Assembly: GCA_016283175.1 (NCBI GenBank)
Contig: JAEEMK010000023.1
Span: 1-47,552 of the forward strand
Reading direction: 5' to 3'
Length of the DNA stretch: 47,552 nt
Origin: Bacteroidales bacterium
GTDB taxonomy: Bacteria > Bacteroidota > Bacteroidia > Bacteroidales > P3
The translations under genes and the position numbers were made by a program. Shown piece after piece: positions 33,717-47,552 of this stretch; positions within the stretch are counted from its first letter, which is position 1, and every line of letters begins with the position of its first letter. The notes under the pieces are model-generated. The model was not told the DNA's origin and did not search any database. It saw nothing but the letters and a program-made list of their open reading frames with translations.

Positions 33717-34119
33717 AAGTTTGCAGCAAGATTTTTTTTGGTAATACAATGCAAAAATACACATAATTTCCGAATTGCAGCGTGGCAAACCATATTTTGG
33801 CACTCAGCCGCAATGGGGAGTGCCGGCGCCGGCTGCGGTTTGGCCTCAACCGCTATGCCCGTTCAACTATACTTTGACCATACTTCAACGATACTTCGAC
33901 CATATATCAACTATACTATATCGTTGAAGTATCGTTGATATATAGTCGAAGTATCGTTGAACGGACTATGAAGATACCTACTATCCTCTCCCGAAACGGT
34001 TTTTTCTGTTTTGTTTTGTTTGATGGCACCGCACCTCGGTGTTGAATTTACAGGTGGGAGAAATCAAAATGATACATAATTTTTACGTTTCGTTGGCGTT
34101 ATATAATAAAATATTCAAT
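33717..34119. other. 403-bp divergent intergenic region with an 11-bp-unit inverted repeat
   Basis: Between the M1 peptidase (minus) and the second lipoprotein (plus). It contains a possible -7 box for the peptidase (33752-33759), a GC hairpin GGCACTC/GAGTGCC (33799-33824), the palindrome GCCGGCGCCGGC (33822-33833) and the repeat element at 33859-33964. The lipoprotein promoter should lie in 33965-34119; only a near-match TACGTTTC at 34084-34091 is visible. Confidence 0.65.
33859..33964. repeat. Inverted-repeat element of 11-bp units (different sequence family)
   Basis: After CCG come five 11-bp units on the left (33862-33916: TTCAACTATAC, TTTGACCATAC, TTCAACGATAC, TTCGACCATAT, ATCAACTATAC). 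They abut four units of reverse orientation (33917-33960: TATATCGTTGA, AGTATCGTTGA, TATATAGTCGA, AGTATCGTTGA), closed by ACGG. The two sides pair imperfectly over about 47 bp. The sequence is unrelated to the TATGTACAGT elements, but the construction (11-bp units, inverted halves, intergenic) is the same. Confidence 0.85.
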
Positions 34120-35037
34120 ATGAAGCGTTTTTTCACAACGGTTGTTTTGATAGCAGTCCTATGTGTTATGTCCGGCTGCAAAAAGGATGGAGTATATAGA
34201 CCCAGTCAGAAGCTGTCGGGTATCTCGGAATACTTTGAACGGACTCACCAGAGGTATGATAACGAACTCAAGGTATGGAAAGTCATTCATAAGGACAGCA
34301 CGAAACGCCATCAGACAGAGAAATGGATCTGGAATGGCAATCGTCTGGATCGCATTGACTTCTATTCGGGTAACAATGTGTCTAACAGCCTTGCGTTTAC
34401 ATACGACGGCAAGCGCCTTGTTCGTGCTTATATTAGTGAAACAAAGTCGGGCGTCGAATATCACTACAACGGTAAAAAACTCGAGACAATGACCGTTAAA
34501 AACAAAAACGGAGAGACTGTTGCAACTTATGAATTTAAATATGACGGAAAGAAGATCAGCCAGATAACCATTGATGGCAATGCTGTTCAAACCAAATCAG
34601 ACATTGACATTGATGCTTTGGCGCTTTTGCCTGTGTTGGGTGATGCCCAATCGGTGCACGACCTTGCAGAATGCCATAAGAAAGATCAAGCAAAAAAAGG
34701 TGAGACAGTGTACCGTATAGTTTGGAAAGGCGACAATATCAAAAGCATTAGCAACGCTTCTGACGGTAATACAGTAACATATCGATACGATGATAAATAT
34801 AACCCTTTGCAGGGGTTGATGCCAACACTTATTGGCGTAGGCGAAAACGTAGACAGTTATGCTTTTGCGAACAAAAACAATGTTATTTCAGTCGATTACG
34901 GTAGTTCAAAACTCTCATATAGCTACACATATAGTGAAAAATTGCCGGTGTCACGCAGTCGCAACGAAATAGACCATTACACGCAGGGCTACCGATATGT
35001 GGATGTCTATATTACGTACTTCGAGTATATTGAATAG
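34120..35037 (+). CDS. Lipoprotein with repeated YDGKKL-type motifs, paralogue of 2607-3569
   Basis: 305-aa precursor with a lipoprotein signal (MKRFFTTVVLIAVLCVMSGC; lipobox MSGC). The mature part repeats WNGNRLDRI, YDGKRLVRA, YNGKKLETM, YDGKKISQI and WKGDNIKSI, and ends YFEYIE. Signal, motif order, the opening KxDGVYRPSQKLSGI versus KEGKYNPKEKISQV, and the C-terminus all match the protein at 2607-3569, so they are paralogues. ATG 34120 is chosen because the signal peptide starts there; the upstream in-frame ATG at 34039 adds no signal. It is a single-gene unit and diverges from the M1 peptidase. Function unknown. Confidence 0.85.
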   Translation: MKRFFTTVVLIAVLCVMSGCKKDGVYRPSQKLSGISEYFERTHQRYDNELKVWKVIHKDSTKRHQTEKWIWNGNRLDRIDFYSGNNVSNSLAFTYDGKRLVRAYISETKSGVEYHYNGKKLETMTVKNKNGETVATYEFKYDGKKISQITIDGNAVQTKSDIDIDALALLPVLGDAQSVHDLAECHKKDQAKKGETVYRIVWKGDNIKSISNASDGNTVTYRYDDKYNPLQGLMPTLIGVGENVDSYAFANKNNVISVDYGSSKLSYSYTYSEKLPVSRSRNEIDHYTQGYRYVDVYITYFEYIE

Positions 35038-35120
35038 CCGGTGATAGTATAATTCAATTGCTCAGCATTATTTTACAATGCGGTGGAGTGAATTTACTGT
35101 TGTGATCAAGTATAATATAC

Positions 35121-35151
35121 AAAAAGAGGGATGCTGTAAAGCATCCCTCTT
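35121..35151 (-). terminator. Rho-independent terminator of the rpoBC-DUF3467 operon
   Basis: Perfect 10-bp stem AGAGGGATGC (35125-35134) / GCATCCCTCT (35141-35150) with a 6-base loop. On the minus strand the hairpin is followed by TTTTTG, a normal U-tract. It lies 42 bases after the DUF3467 stop and faces the tail of the plus-strand lipoprotein. Confidence 0.85.
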
Positions 35152-35192
35152 GTACAAACCTTATAAAAACACAAATGCTATTTCATTTGTTG

Positions 35193-35504
35193 TCAGGCTT
35201 TGCCCTGCGGCACCATATTGTAGGGTATGGCATCGTTGGGACTGTGCGGCTCGTCGATGACTCCAAAGTTCTTTTCGTACTTCTGTAGGTTGTCGTTCAA
35301 GGCCATAAGGAGTCTTTTGGCGTGGATGGGCGACATCAGTATGCGCTGTCGCACTGTTGCGCCTTCACGGCCAGGCAGAGCCTGTGCAAAGTCGAGGATA
35401 AACTCGGCAGGAGAGTGGGTTATTACAGCAAGGTTGCTGTATGTACCTTGCGCAACATCATCACTGATATTGAGGTTCAGATTGTTTTTGTTTTCTTGTG
35501 CCAT
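35193..35504 (-). CDS. DUF3467 domain-containing protein
   Basis: Small cytosolic protein of 103 aa, matching the DUF3467 family that is common in Bacteroidota next to rpoC. It has the conserved segments VAQGTYSNLAVITHSPAEFILDFAQ and RILMSPIHAKRLLMALNDNLQKYE. It has no signal or membrane segment. It follows rpoC after 15 bases and precedes the operon terminator, so it is expressed with RNA polymerase subunits. A role with transcription or folding of the polymerase is plausible only from position. Confidence 0.88.
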   Translation of the reverse strand: MAQENKNNLNLNISDDVAQGTYSNLAVITHSPAEFILDFAQALPGREGATVRQRILMSPIHAKRLLMALNDNLQKYEKNFGVIDEPHSPNDAIPYNMVPQGKA

Positions 35505-35519
35505 TGTTTAATCCTCTTG

Positions 35520-39983
<4,464 letters not shown>

Positions 39984-40067
39984 ATTGTTATAATTTTGAA
40001 TTTTGAATGTTGAATTTTGAGTTCTATGCAAACGACGGATTCATAATTCAAAATTCATAATTCATAA
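39984..40067. repeat. AT-rich AATTTTGAA tracts in the rpoB-rpoC gap
   Basis: 39992-40020 holds three TGAATTTTGA-like units, and 40041-40072 holds units of the opposite orientation (AATTCAAAATTC, CATAATT). Together they can pair into an AT-rich hairpin across a ~20-base loop. Similar tracts lie in the rplA-rplJ gap and in a cargo gene (25011-25043). Confidence 0.65.
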
Positions 40068-43874
<3,807 letters not shown>

Positions 43875-43951
43875 GGGAATAAAAATTTTTGGTTTACGAA
43901 ACTCTAGTACTCACAAACTCACATATTCATATCTATACGCACGGGGATAAG

Positions 43952-44007
43952 TATTGCATAGCAATAAGGAATAGGTACTCCGACACAAGTCGGAGACCCT
44001 ATTCCTT
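43952..44007 (-). promoter_or_regulatory. Two-tier hairpin in the rplL-rpoB gap, candidate attenuator or processing site
   Basis: Outer stem AAGGAATAG / CTATTCCTT (43966-43974 with 43999-44007) and inner stem CTCCGAC / GTCGGAG (43978-43984 with 43989-43995), loop ACAA. A small TATTGC/GCAATA stem (43952-43966) adjoins it. There is no U-run, so partial termination or RNase processing that sets rpoB levels is more likely than full termination. Confidence 0.6.
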
Positions 44008-44030
44008 AGGTGAGCCAAGTAGTGTATAAA

Positions 44031-44414
44031 TTACTTAACTTCAACCTCTGCACCAGCCTCTTCGAGGGCTTTCTTCAGTGCATCGGCTTCGTCCTTCGAG
44101 ACGCCTTCCTTAACGGTCTTGGGAGCACCGTCAACGAGTTCCTTCGACTCTTTCAGACCGAGGCTTGCGAGGTCCTTCACAGCCTTCACAACGGCCAGTT
44201 TCTTGGTCATATCGGGAACACCCTTCAGGATAACGTCAAACGAGGTCTTTTCCTCAGCGGCGGCAGCGCCACCAGCGGCGGGAGCAGCAGCAACTGCAAC
44301 AGCGGCAGCTGCGGGTTCAATGCCGTATTCCTCTTTCAGGACGTCAGCTAATTCTTTTACTTCTTTAACGGTTAAGTTAACCAGTTCTTCTGCTAAGGCT
44401 TTAATGTCTGCCAT
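44031..44414 (-). CDS. rplL: Large-subunit ribosomal protein bL12 (L7/L12)
   Basis: Stalk protein of the 50S subunit that recruits translational GTPases, 127 aa. It starts [26 protein letters not shown] (dimerisation domain), passes through an Ala/Gly-rich hinge ([14 protein letters not shown]), then has the C-terminal factor-binding domain with [31 protein letters not shown] 44414 is the family start; the open frame runs on to 44480 without family support. It follows rplJ, as in other bacteria. Confidence 0.97.
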   Translation of the reverse strand: MADIKALAEELVNLTVKEVKELADVLKEEYGIEPAAAAVAVAAAPAAGGAAAAEEKTSFDVILKGVPDMTKKLAVVKAVKDLASLGLKESKELVDGAPKTVKEGVSKDEADALKKALEEAGAEVEVK

Positions 44415-44495
44415 AATTATTTTAAATTTAAATGTTTTACAATTTTGTTTTTTGACTTGTGTCCGGCATCTGCCGCACACGGAATTTTGTTTTGT

Positions 44496-45026
44496 TTATT
44501 CTGCTTTCTCTGACAAAGTCTCGAGGACACCGCAGATGGTGTTGCCTGCCGACTGGAGGCCCGAAACAACGTTCTTGATCGGCGACTGCAGCAGTGCGAT
44601 AACGTCGGCGATAAGTTCGCTCTTGGACTTGATGTTGACAAGCGCGTCGAGATTCTCAGCACCCACATAGAAGCTCTCCTCAACATAGGCACCCTTCAGC
44701 AAAGGTTTCTTGGCGTCCTTGTTGTTGGCCAGGAATTCCTTTATGAGCTTTGCGGGAGCGTTGTTGATGTTCGACAGCATAATGCAGGTCTCACCTTTCA
44801 CCACGGGCTTCAGCTCCGAGTAGTCTACGCCACTCTTTTCCATAGCCTTGATGAGAAGGGTGTTCTTGACAACTTCCAGCTTCACCTCTTTGCGGAAGGC
44901 GGCGCGGCGCAGCTTGCTCGTCTGCACGGAGTTCAGACCTCCGATGTCGGCGATGTAGAGATGCGGGTAGGCCTTGATTTCCTCACACAAGGAGTCTATC
45001 AGTTGGTCTTTCTGTTCTTTTCTCAT
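44496..45026 (-). CDS. rplJ: Large-subunit ribosomal protein uL10
   Basis: 50S stalk base protein that carries L7/L12 dimers, 176 aa. The N-terminal domain begins MRKEQKDQLIDSLCEEIKAYPHLYIADIGGLN and continues with TSKLRRAAFRKEVKLEVVKNTLLIKAM, the conserved rRNA-binding core. The C-terminal helix (SGLQSAGNTICGVLETLSEKAE) binds L7/L12. It is followed by rplL (81 bases between genes). In many bacteria L10 represses its own operon; no leader fold is assigned here. Confidence 0.97.
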   Translation of the reverse strand: MRKEQKDQLIDSLCEEIKAYPHLYIADIGGLNSVQTSKLRRAAFRKEVKLEVVKNTLLIKAMEKSGVDYSELKPVVKGETCIMLSNINNAPAKLIKEFLANNKDAKKPLLKGAYVEESFYVGAENLDALVNIKSKSELIADVIALLQSPIKNVVSGLQSAGNTICGVLETLSEKAE

Positions 45027-45086
45027 AAATTGTGAATTAACTCGTTTAGAAAATCGAAATTATTTTCAATTCTCAATTTTCAATTT
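45027..45086. other. AT-rich rplA-rplJ gap with AATT...CAATTTTC tracts
   Basis: 60 bases of short AATTCTCAATTTTCAATTTTT-type repeats, resembling the rpoB-rpoC gap. This is where an L10 leader would sit, but no strong fold is visible by eye. Confidence 0.4.
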
Positions 45087-45782
45087 TTACAATGTTGCGG
45101 CTTTGGTGTCGACCTTGACGCCGGGGCTCATAGTGGAGGAGACGGTGATGCTCTTCACATAGGTACCCTTGGCAGCCGAAGGTTTCAGCTTGATGATGGC
45201 CTGGAGGACCTCACGTGCGTTCTCGACAATTTTCTTCTCGTCGAAGCTGCATTTTCCGACAGCGGTATGGATGATACCGAATTTGTCGACCTTGAAGTCA
45301 ATCTTACCAGCCTTAGCCTCTTGGACAGCCTTGCCGATTTCCATAGTAACGGTGCCGGTCTTGGGGTTCGGCATCAGGCCGCGAGGACCGAGGATGCGTC
45401 CCAGAGCACCAATCTTGGGCATACAGCTGGGCATAGTGATGATGACATCGACGTCTGTCCAACCGCCCTTGATTTTGGCAACATATTCGTCCAAGCCGTA
45501 GTAATCGGCTCCGGCGGCTTTTGCCTCTTCCTCCTTGTCGGGGGTGCAGAGTACCAACACGCGAACAGTCTTGCCCGTGCCGTGAGGCAGGGTGACGCTT
45601 CCGCGGACCATCTGGTTGGCTTTGCGCGGGTCGACGCCCAAGCGGACATCGATGTCAAAGCTGGAATCAAACTTGGTGTAGGTAATCTGTTTTACAACAG
45701 TTACGGCCTCTTCGAGCGAATAGACCTTTTCTTTGTCAAACTTTGCAAAAGCCTCTTTCTGTTTTTTAGATAGTTTTGCCAT
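45087..45782 (-). CDS. rplA: Large-subunit ribosomal protein uL1
   Basis: L1 stalk protein of the 50S subunit, 231 aa. It opens [27 protein letters not shown] and contains the signature block [22 protein letters not shown] and the [24 protein letters not shown] motif, diagnostic for L1. The C-terminus has [14 protein letters not shown]. It follows rplK by 124 bases. Confidence 0.98.
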   Translation of the reverse strand: MAKLSKKQKEAFAKFDKEKVYSLEEAVTVVKQITYTKFDSSFDIDVRLGVDPRKANQMVRGSVTLPHGTGKTVRVLVLCTPDKEEEAKAAGADYYGLDEYVAKIKGGWTDVDVIITMPSCMPKIGALGRILGPRGLMPNPKTGTVTMEIGKAVQEAKAGKIDFKVDKFGIIHTAVGKCSFDEKKIVENAREVLQAIIKLKPSAAKGTYVKSITVSSTMSPGVKVDTKAATL

Positions 45783-45906
45783 TTCTGATCGTTTTTGTGG
45801 TCACCGCGCTTTCGTCGTCTCAGGTCTCAGCAGGTCTTTAACCGTTAAACTTTAACCTATAAACTTTACTACTAACGCTACCACTGTTAATAATTCTTTC
45901 TTTAAT

Positions 45907-46350
45907 TTACTTTGCCAGGGGGTTCTCACCCGTAACAGTGATACCCATACTGCGTGCAGTGCCGGCAACCATACTCATAGCCGACTCGATAGTGAAGCAG
46001 TTCAGGTCGGGCATTTTGGCTTCGGCAATCTGGCGTACCTGTTCCCAAGTGACGGAGGCGACCTTTACGCGGTTGGGTTCAGCAGAACCCTTGGCGGCCT
46101 TCGAAGCCTCTTTCAGCTGTACGGCAACAGGGGGAGTCTTTACTACAAAATCAAAGGACTTGTCGGTGTAGACATTGATGATGACGGGCAGAATCTTGCC
46201 AGCCTGGTCCTGCGTACGAGCGTTGAACTGCTTGCAGAACTCCATAATGTTGACACCTTTGGCACCCAATGCGGGACCTACGGGAGGAGCCGGGTTGGCG
46301 GCGCCGCCTTTGATCTGAAGTTTAATCAATCCTGCAATTTCTTTTGCCAT
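45907..46350 (-). CDS. rplK: Large-subunit ribosomal protein uL11
   Basis: GTPase-associated-centre protein of the 50S subunit, 147 aa. N-domain: [36 protein letters not shown]-domain: [44 protein letters not shown], the rRNA-binding helix. The start at 46350 ([11 protein letters not shown]) is standard. It lies 60 bases after nusG in the usual order. Confidence 0.98.
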   Translation of the reverse strand: MAKEIAGLIKLQIKGGAANPAPPVGPALGAKGVNIMEFCKQFNARTQDQAGKILPVIINVYTDKSFDFVVKTPPVAVQLKEASKAAKGSAEPNRVKVASVTWEQVRQIAEAKMPDLNCFTIESAMSMVAGTARSMGITVTGENPLAK

Positions 46351-46410
46351 TGAATGAAAAATTTAAAACATTTGTAAATACAACATCTACTTTTGAACCA
46401 TGCCGTTTCG

Positions 46411-46956
46411 CTATTCTTTCTCCACCTGGTTGTAGTTGAGTTCGAGCGGTGTTTTGCGACCGAAGATCTTGACCGTAACCTTGAGTTTCATCTTTTCCTC
46501 GTTCACCTCTTCCACGATACCGGAGAAGGAGTTGAAGGGGCCGTCGATAACCTTGACAGGTTCGCCGACGATGAATTTGTCGAGGAGGCCGCCGTCGCTG
46601 TCGAGCTGTTCATCCATGTTGCCAAGGATGCGGTTGATTTCAGCGGGACGCATCGGGATGGGGCCGCCATCTTTCTCGCGGAGGAAATCTAAGACATTGG
46701 GGACATTCTGGATAACGGGAATGATCTCATCCTTGAGGTCGGCCTCTATCAACACATAACCCGGGAAGAAGTTGCGGTCCTTGACCACCTTCTTGCCGTT
46801 GCGGATAGAATAGACTTTCTCAGTAGGGATGAGGACTTGCGGAACGAGTTCAGACCAGCCACGTTTAGCCATTTCGCTTTCGATGTACTCTTTGGCCTTT
46901 TTCTCTTTACCGCTGATAGCCCTTACGACATACCATTTCTTAGACTGTTGATCCAT
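46411..46956 (-). CDS. nusG: Transcription termination/antitermination factor NusG
   Basis: RNA-polymerase-bound elongation factor, 181 aa. The NGN domain covers about 1-115 (WYVVRAISGKEKKAKEYIESEM, FFPGYVLIEADL, VPNVLDFLREKDGGPIPM). A KOW domain closes the protein (GEPVKVIDGPFNSFSGIVEEVNEEKMKLKV). It precedes rplK in the operon and follows secE at an unusually wide 182 bases. Its length and domain set mark it as housekeeping NusG and not an UpxY/RfaH-type regulator. Confidence 0.97.
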   Translation of the reverse strand: MDQQSKKWYVVRAISGKEKKAKEYIESEMAKRGWSELVPQVLIPTEKVYSIRNGKKVVKDRNFFPGYVLIEADLKDEIIPVIQNVPNVLDFLREKDGGPIPMRPAEINRILGNMDEQLDSDGGLLDKFIVGEPVKVIDGPFNSFSGIVEEVNEEKMKLKVTVKIFGRKTPLELNYNQVEKE

Positions 46957-47138
46957 TGCTTAAAACTATTGAAACAGATATGATTCCTAATTGTCGTTGG
47001 GGGTTCATCGCGCTGTCTTCGCCGACAGCATTCATCCGCCCCGAGTCATGAACCGGCCTCAAATAAGATTGGGAAGCAAGACCGGTCCGCACACCCGCGC
47101 ACATGAGAAGCGGTGCGTGGGGACAAGCGAGACTGTTT
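46957..47138 (-). other. 182-bp GC-rich structured spacer between secE and nusG
   Basis: secE and nusG are usually close. This spacer is richer in G and C than nearby gaps and holds nested inverted repeats. GGTTCAT (47002-47008) pairs with ATGAACC (47048-47054), enclosing GCTGTC/GACAGC (47012-47029). It could be a leader or processing structure. The open frame across it (46940-47260) does not look like a real protein. Confidence 0.5.
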
Positions 47139-47354
47139 TTATGAGACAATAGAATAATAGATTCCCAATATACCTTTCCATGCACCGCCCTGGACACCAC
47201 AGACATAGTCCATGATGAAGACAATGACGGCGAGGATAAGGGCTGCGACAGCGACCACAACGGCGCTGTTTTGCAGCTCTTTAAAACTTGGCCACGACAC
47301 TTTGTGCACGAGTTCGTCGTAGCTTGATTTCACGTAATCTCCGAATTTAGACAT
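47139..47354 (-). CDS. secE: Preprotein translocase subunit SecE
   Basis: Small inner-membrane clamp of the SecYEG channel, 71 aa. It begins MSKFGDYVKSSYDELVHKVSWPSFKELQNSA, with the amphipathic helix and conserved VSWPSxxE segment. It has one TM helix at about 33-52 (VVVAVAALILAVIVFIMDYV). ATG 47354 is the family start; the frame running into the tRNA gene at 47402 is not used. It lies 21 bases downstream of tRNA-Trp. Confidence 0.96.
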   Translation of the reverse strand: MSKFGDYVKSSYDELVHKVSWPSFKELQNSAVVVAVAALILAVIVFIMDYVCGVQGGAWKGILGIYYSIVS

Positions 47355-47375
47355 CTTAACTTTCGATTTGATTGG

Positions 47376-47446
47376 CAGGGGCAGAGAGAATCGAACTCCC
47401 AACTACGGTTTTGGAGACCGTCATTATGCCATTTAACTATGCCCCT
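47376..47446 (-). tRNA. tRNA-Trp (anticodon CCA)
   Basis: Minus-strand cloverleaf, 71 nt without encoded CCA. Acceptor stem AGGGGCA / TGCCCCT (7 bp), anticodon stem ACGGT/ACCGT with loop CTCCAAA (anticodon CCA), and T arm GGGAG-TTCGATT-CTCTC. The tuf - tRNA-Trp - secE order is the usual one in bacteria, and the tRNA is probably cut from a tuf-secE transcript. Confidence 0.95.
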
Positions 47447-47488
47447 GGATAGAGCCGCAGGGCTGCGGCTCTAAGGAGTTTTCTTCGA

Positions 47489-47552
47489 TTATTCGAGGAT
47501 TTTGGTCACCTGACCGGAACCCACGGTGCGGCCACCCTCGCGGATAGCGAAG
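47489..47552 (-). CDS. tuf: Elongation factor Tu (last 20 codons only)
   Basis: C-terminal end of EF-Tu. The frame reads FAIREGGRTVGSGQVTKILE and then TAA (47491-47489). This is the highly conserved terminal strand of domain 3. The rest of the gene lies beyond the right edge of the window. Confidence 0.93.
   Translation of the reverse strand, partial: FAIREGGRTVGSGQVTKILE

Noticed and set aside
46940-47260. 106-codon frame across the secE-nusG spacer
   Set aside because: It overlaps secE in another frame, lacks a plausible start context and has no recognisable features.

Overview
The window reads as a chromosomal segment of a Bacteroidales-type bacterium (phylum Bacteroidota). Three things point there: SprA, the giant type IX secretion (T9SS) translocon protein, together with several secreted proteins that carry T9SS C-terminal sorting domains; promoters of the Bacteroidota form TTTG-N19-TAnnTTTG; and the tuf / tRNA-Trp / secE / nusG / rplKAJL / rpoBC / DUF3467 order. 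No species can be named from the sequence alone. Both ends are cut inside genes: a Na/Pi cotransporter on the left and tuf on the right.

Layout. 1-3.7 kb: Na/Pi cotransporter (partial), divergent from a lipid kinase and a lipoprotein; palindromic repeats flank the lipoprotein. 3.7-7.1 kb: panC, then a minus-strand operon yciO-type synthase / holin-like membrane protein / PhzF enzyme behind a consensus promoter. 7.1-10 kb: a secreted M64 peptidase and a beta-helix lipoprotein. 10-12.9 kb: Cys-rich exported protein, lepA and a membrane-anchored unknown. 13.2-16.2 kb: lysS, an MBL-fold hydrolase and ung, tightly packed and ending one base from the convergent sprA. 16.2-24.2 kb: ruvA-sprA. 24.8-33.7 kb: a co-directional minus-strand block of M1 peptidase with sorting domain, ECF sigma factor, membrane protein with a sorting-like C-terminus, fRMsr-MsrA fusion, and type B and type A T9SS cargo. 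34.1-35.0 kb: a paralogue of the first lipoprotein. 35.2-47.5 kb: DUF3467, rpoC, rpoB, rplL, rplJ, rplA, rplK, nusG, secE, tRNA-Trp and the end of tuf, all on the minus strand.

How the genes fit together. SprA is the outer-membrane exit channel, and the 24.8-33.7 kb block supplies at least three probable clients plus a candidate sigma / membrane-regulator pair and a methionine-sulfoxide repair enzyme. The right-hand third is core transcription and translation machinery.

The most unusual signal is non-coding. Three intergenic elements (4849-5024, 24396-24525, 33859-33964) are long inverted repeats whose arms are built of tandem 11-bp units. The one at 24415-24525 is a near-perfect 54-bp stem with a 3-nt loop. 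Two share sequence; the third shares only the architecture. No transposase lies in the window. A second, REP-like palindrome family flanks the first lipoprotein gene. These look like a family of small dispersed elements that I do not recognise.
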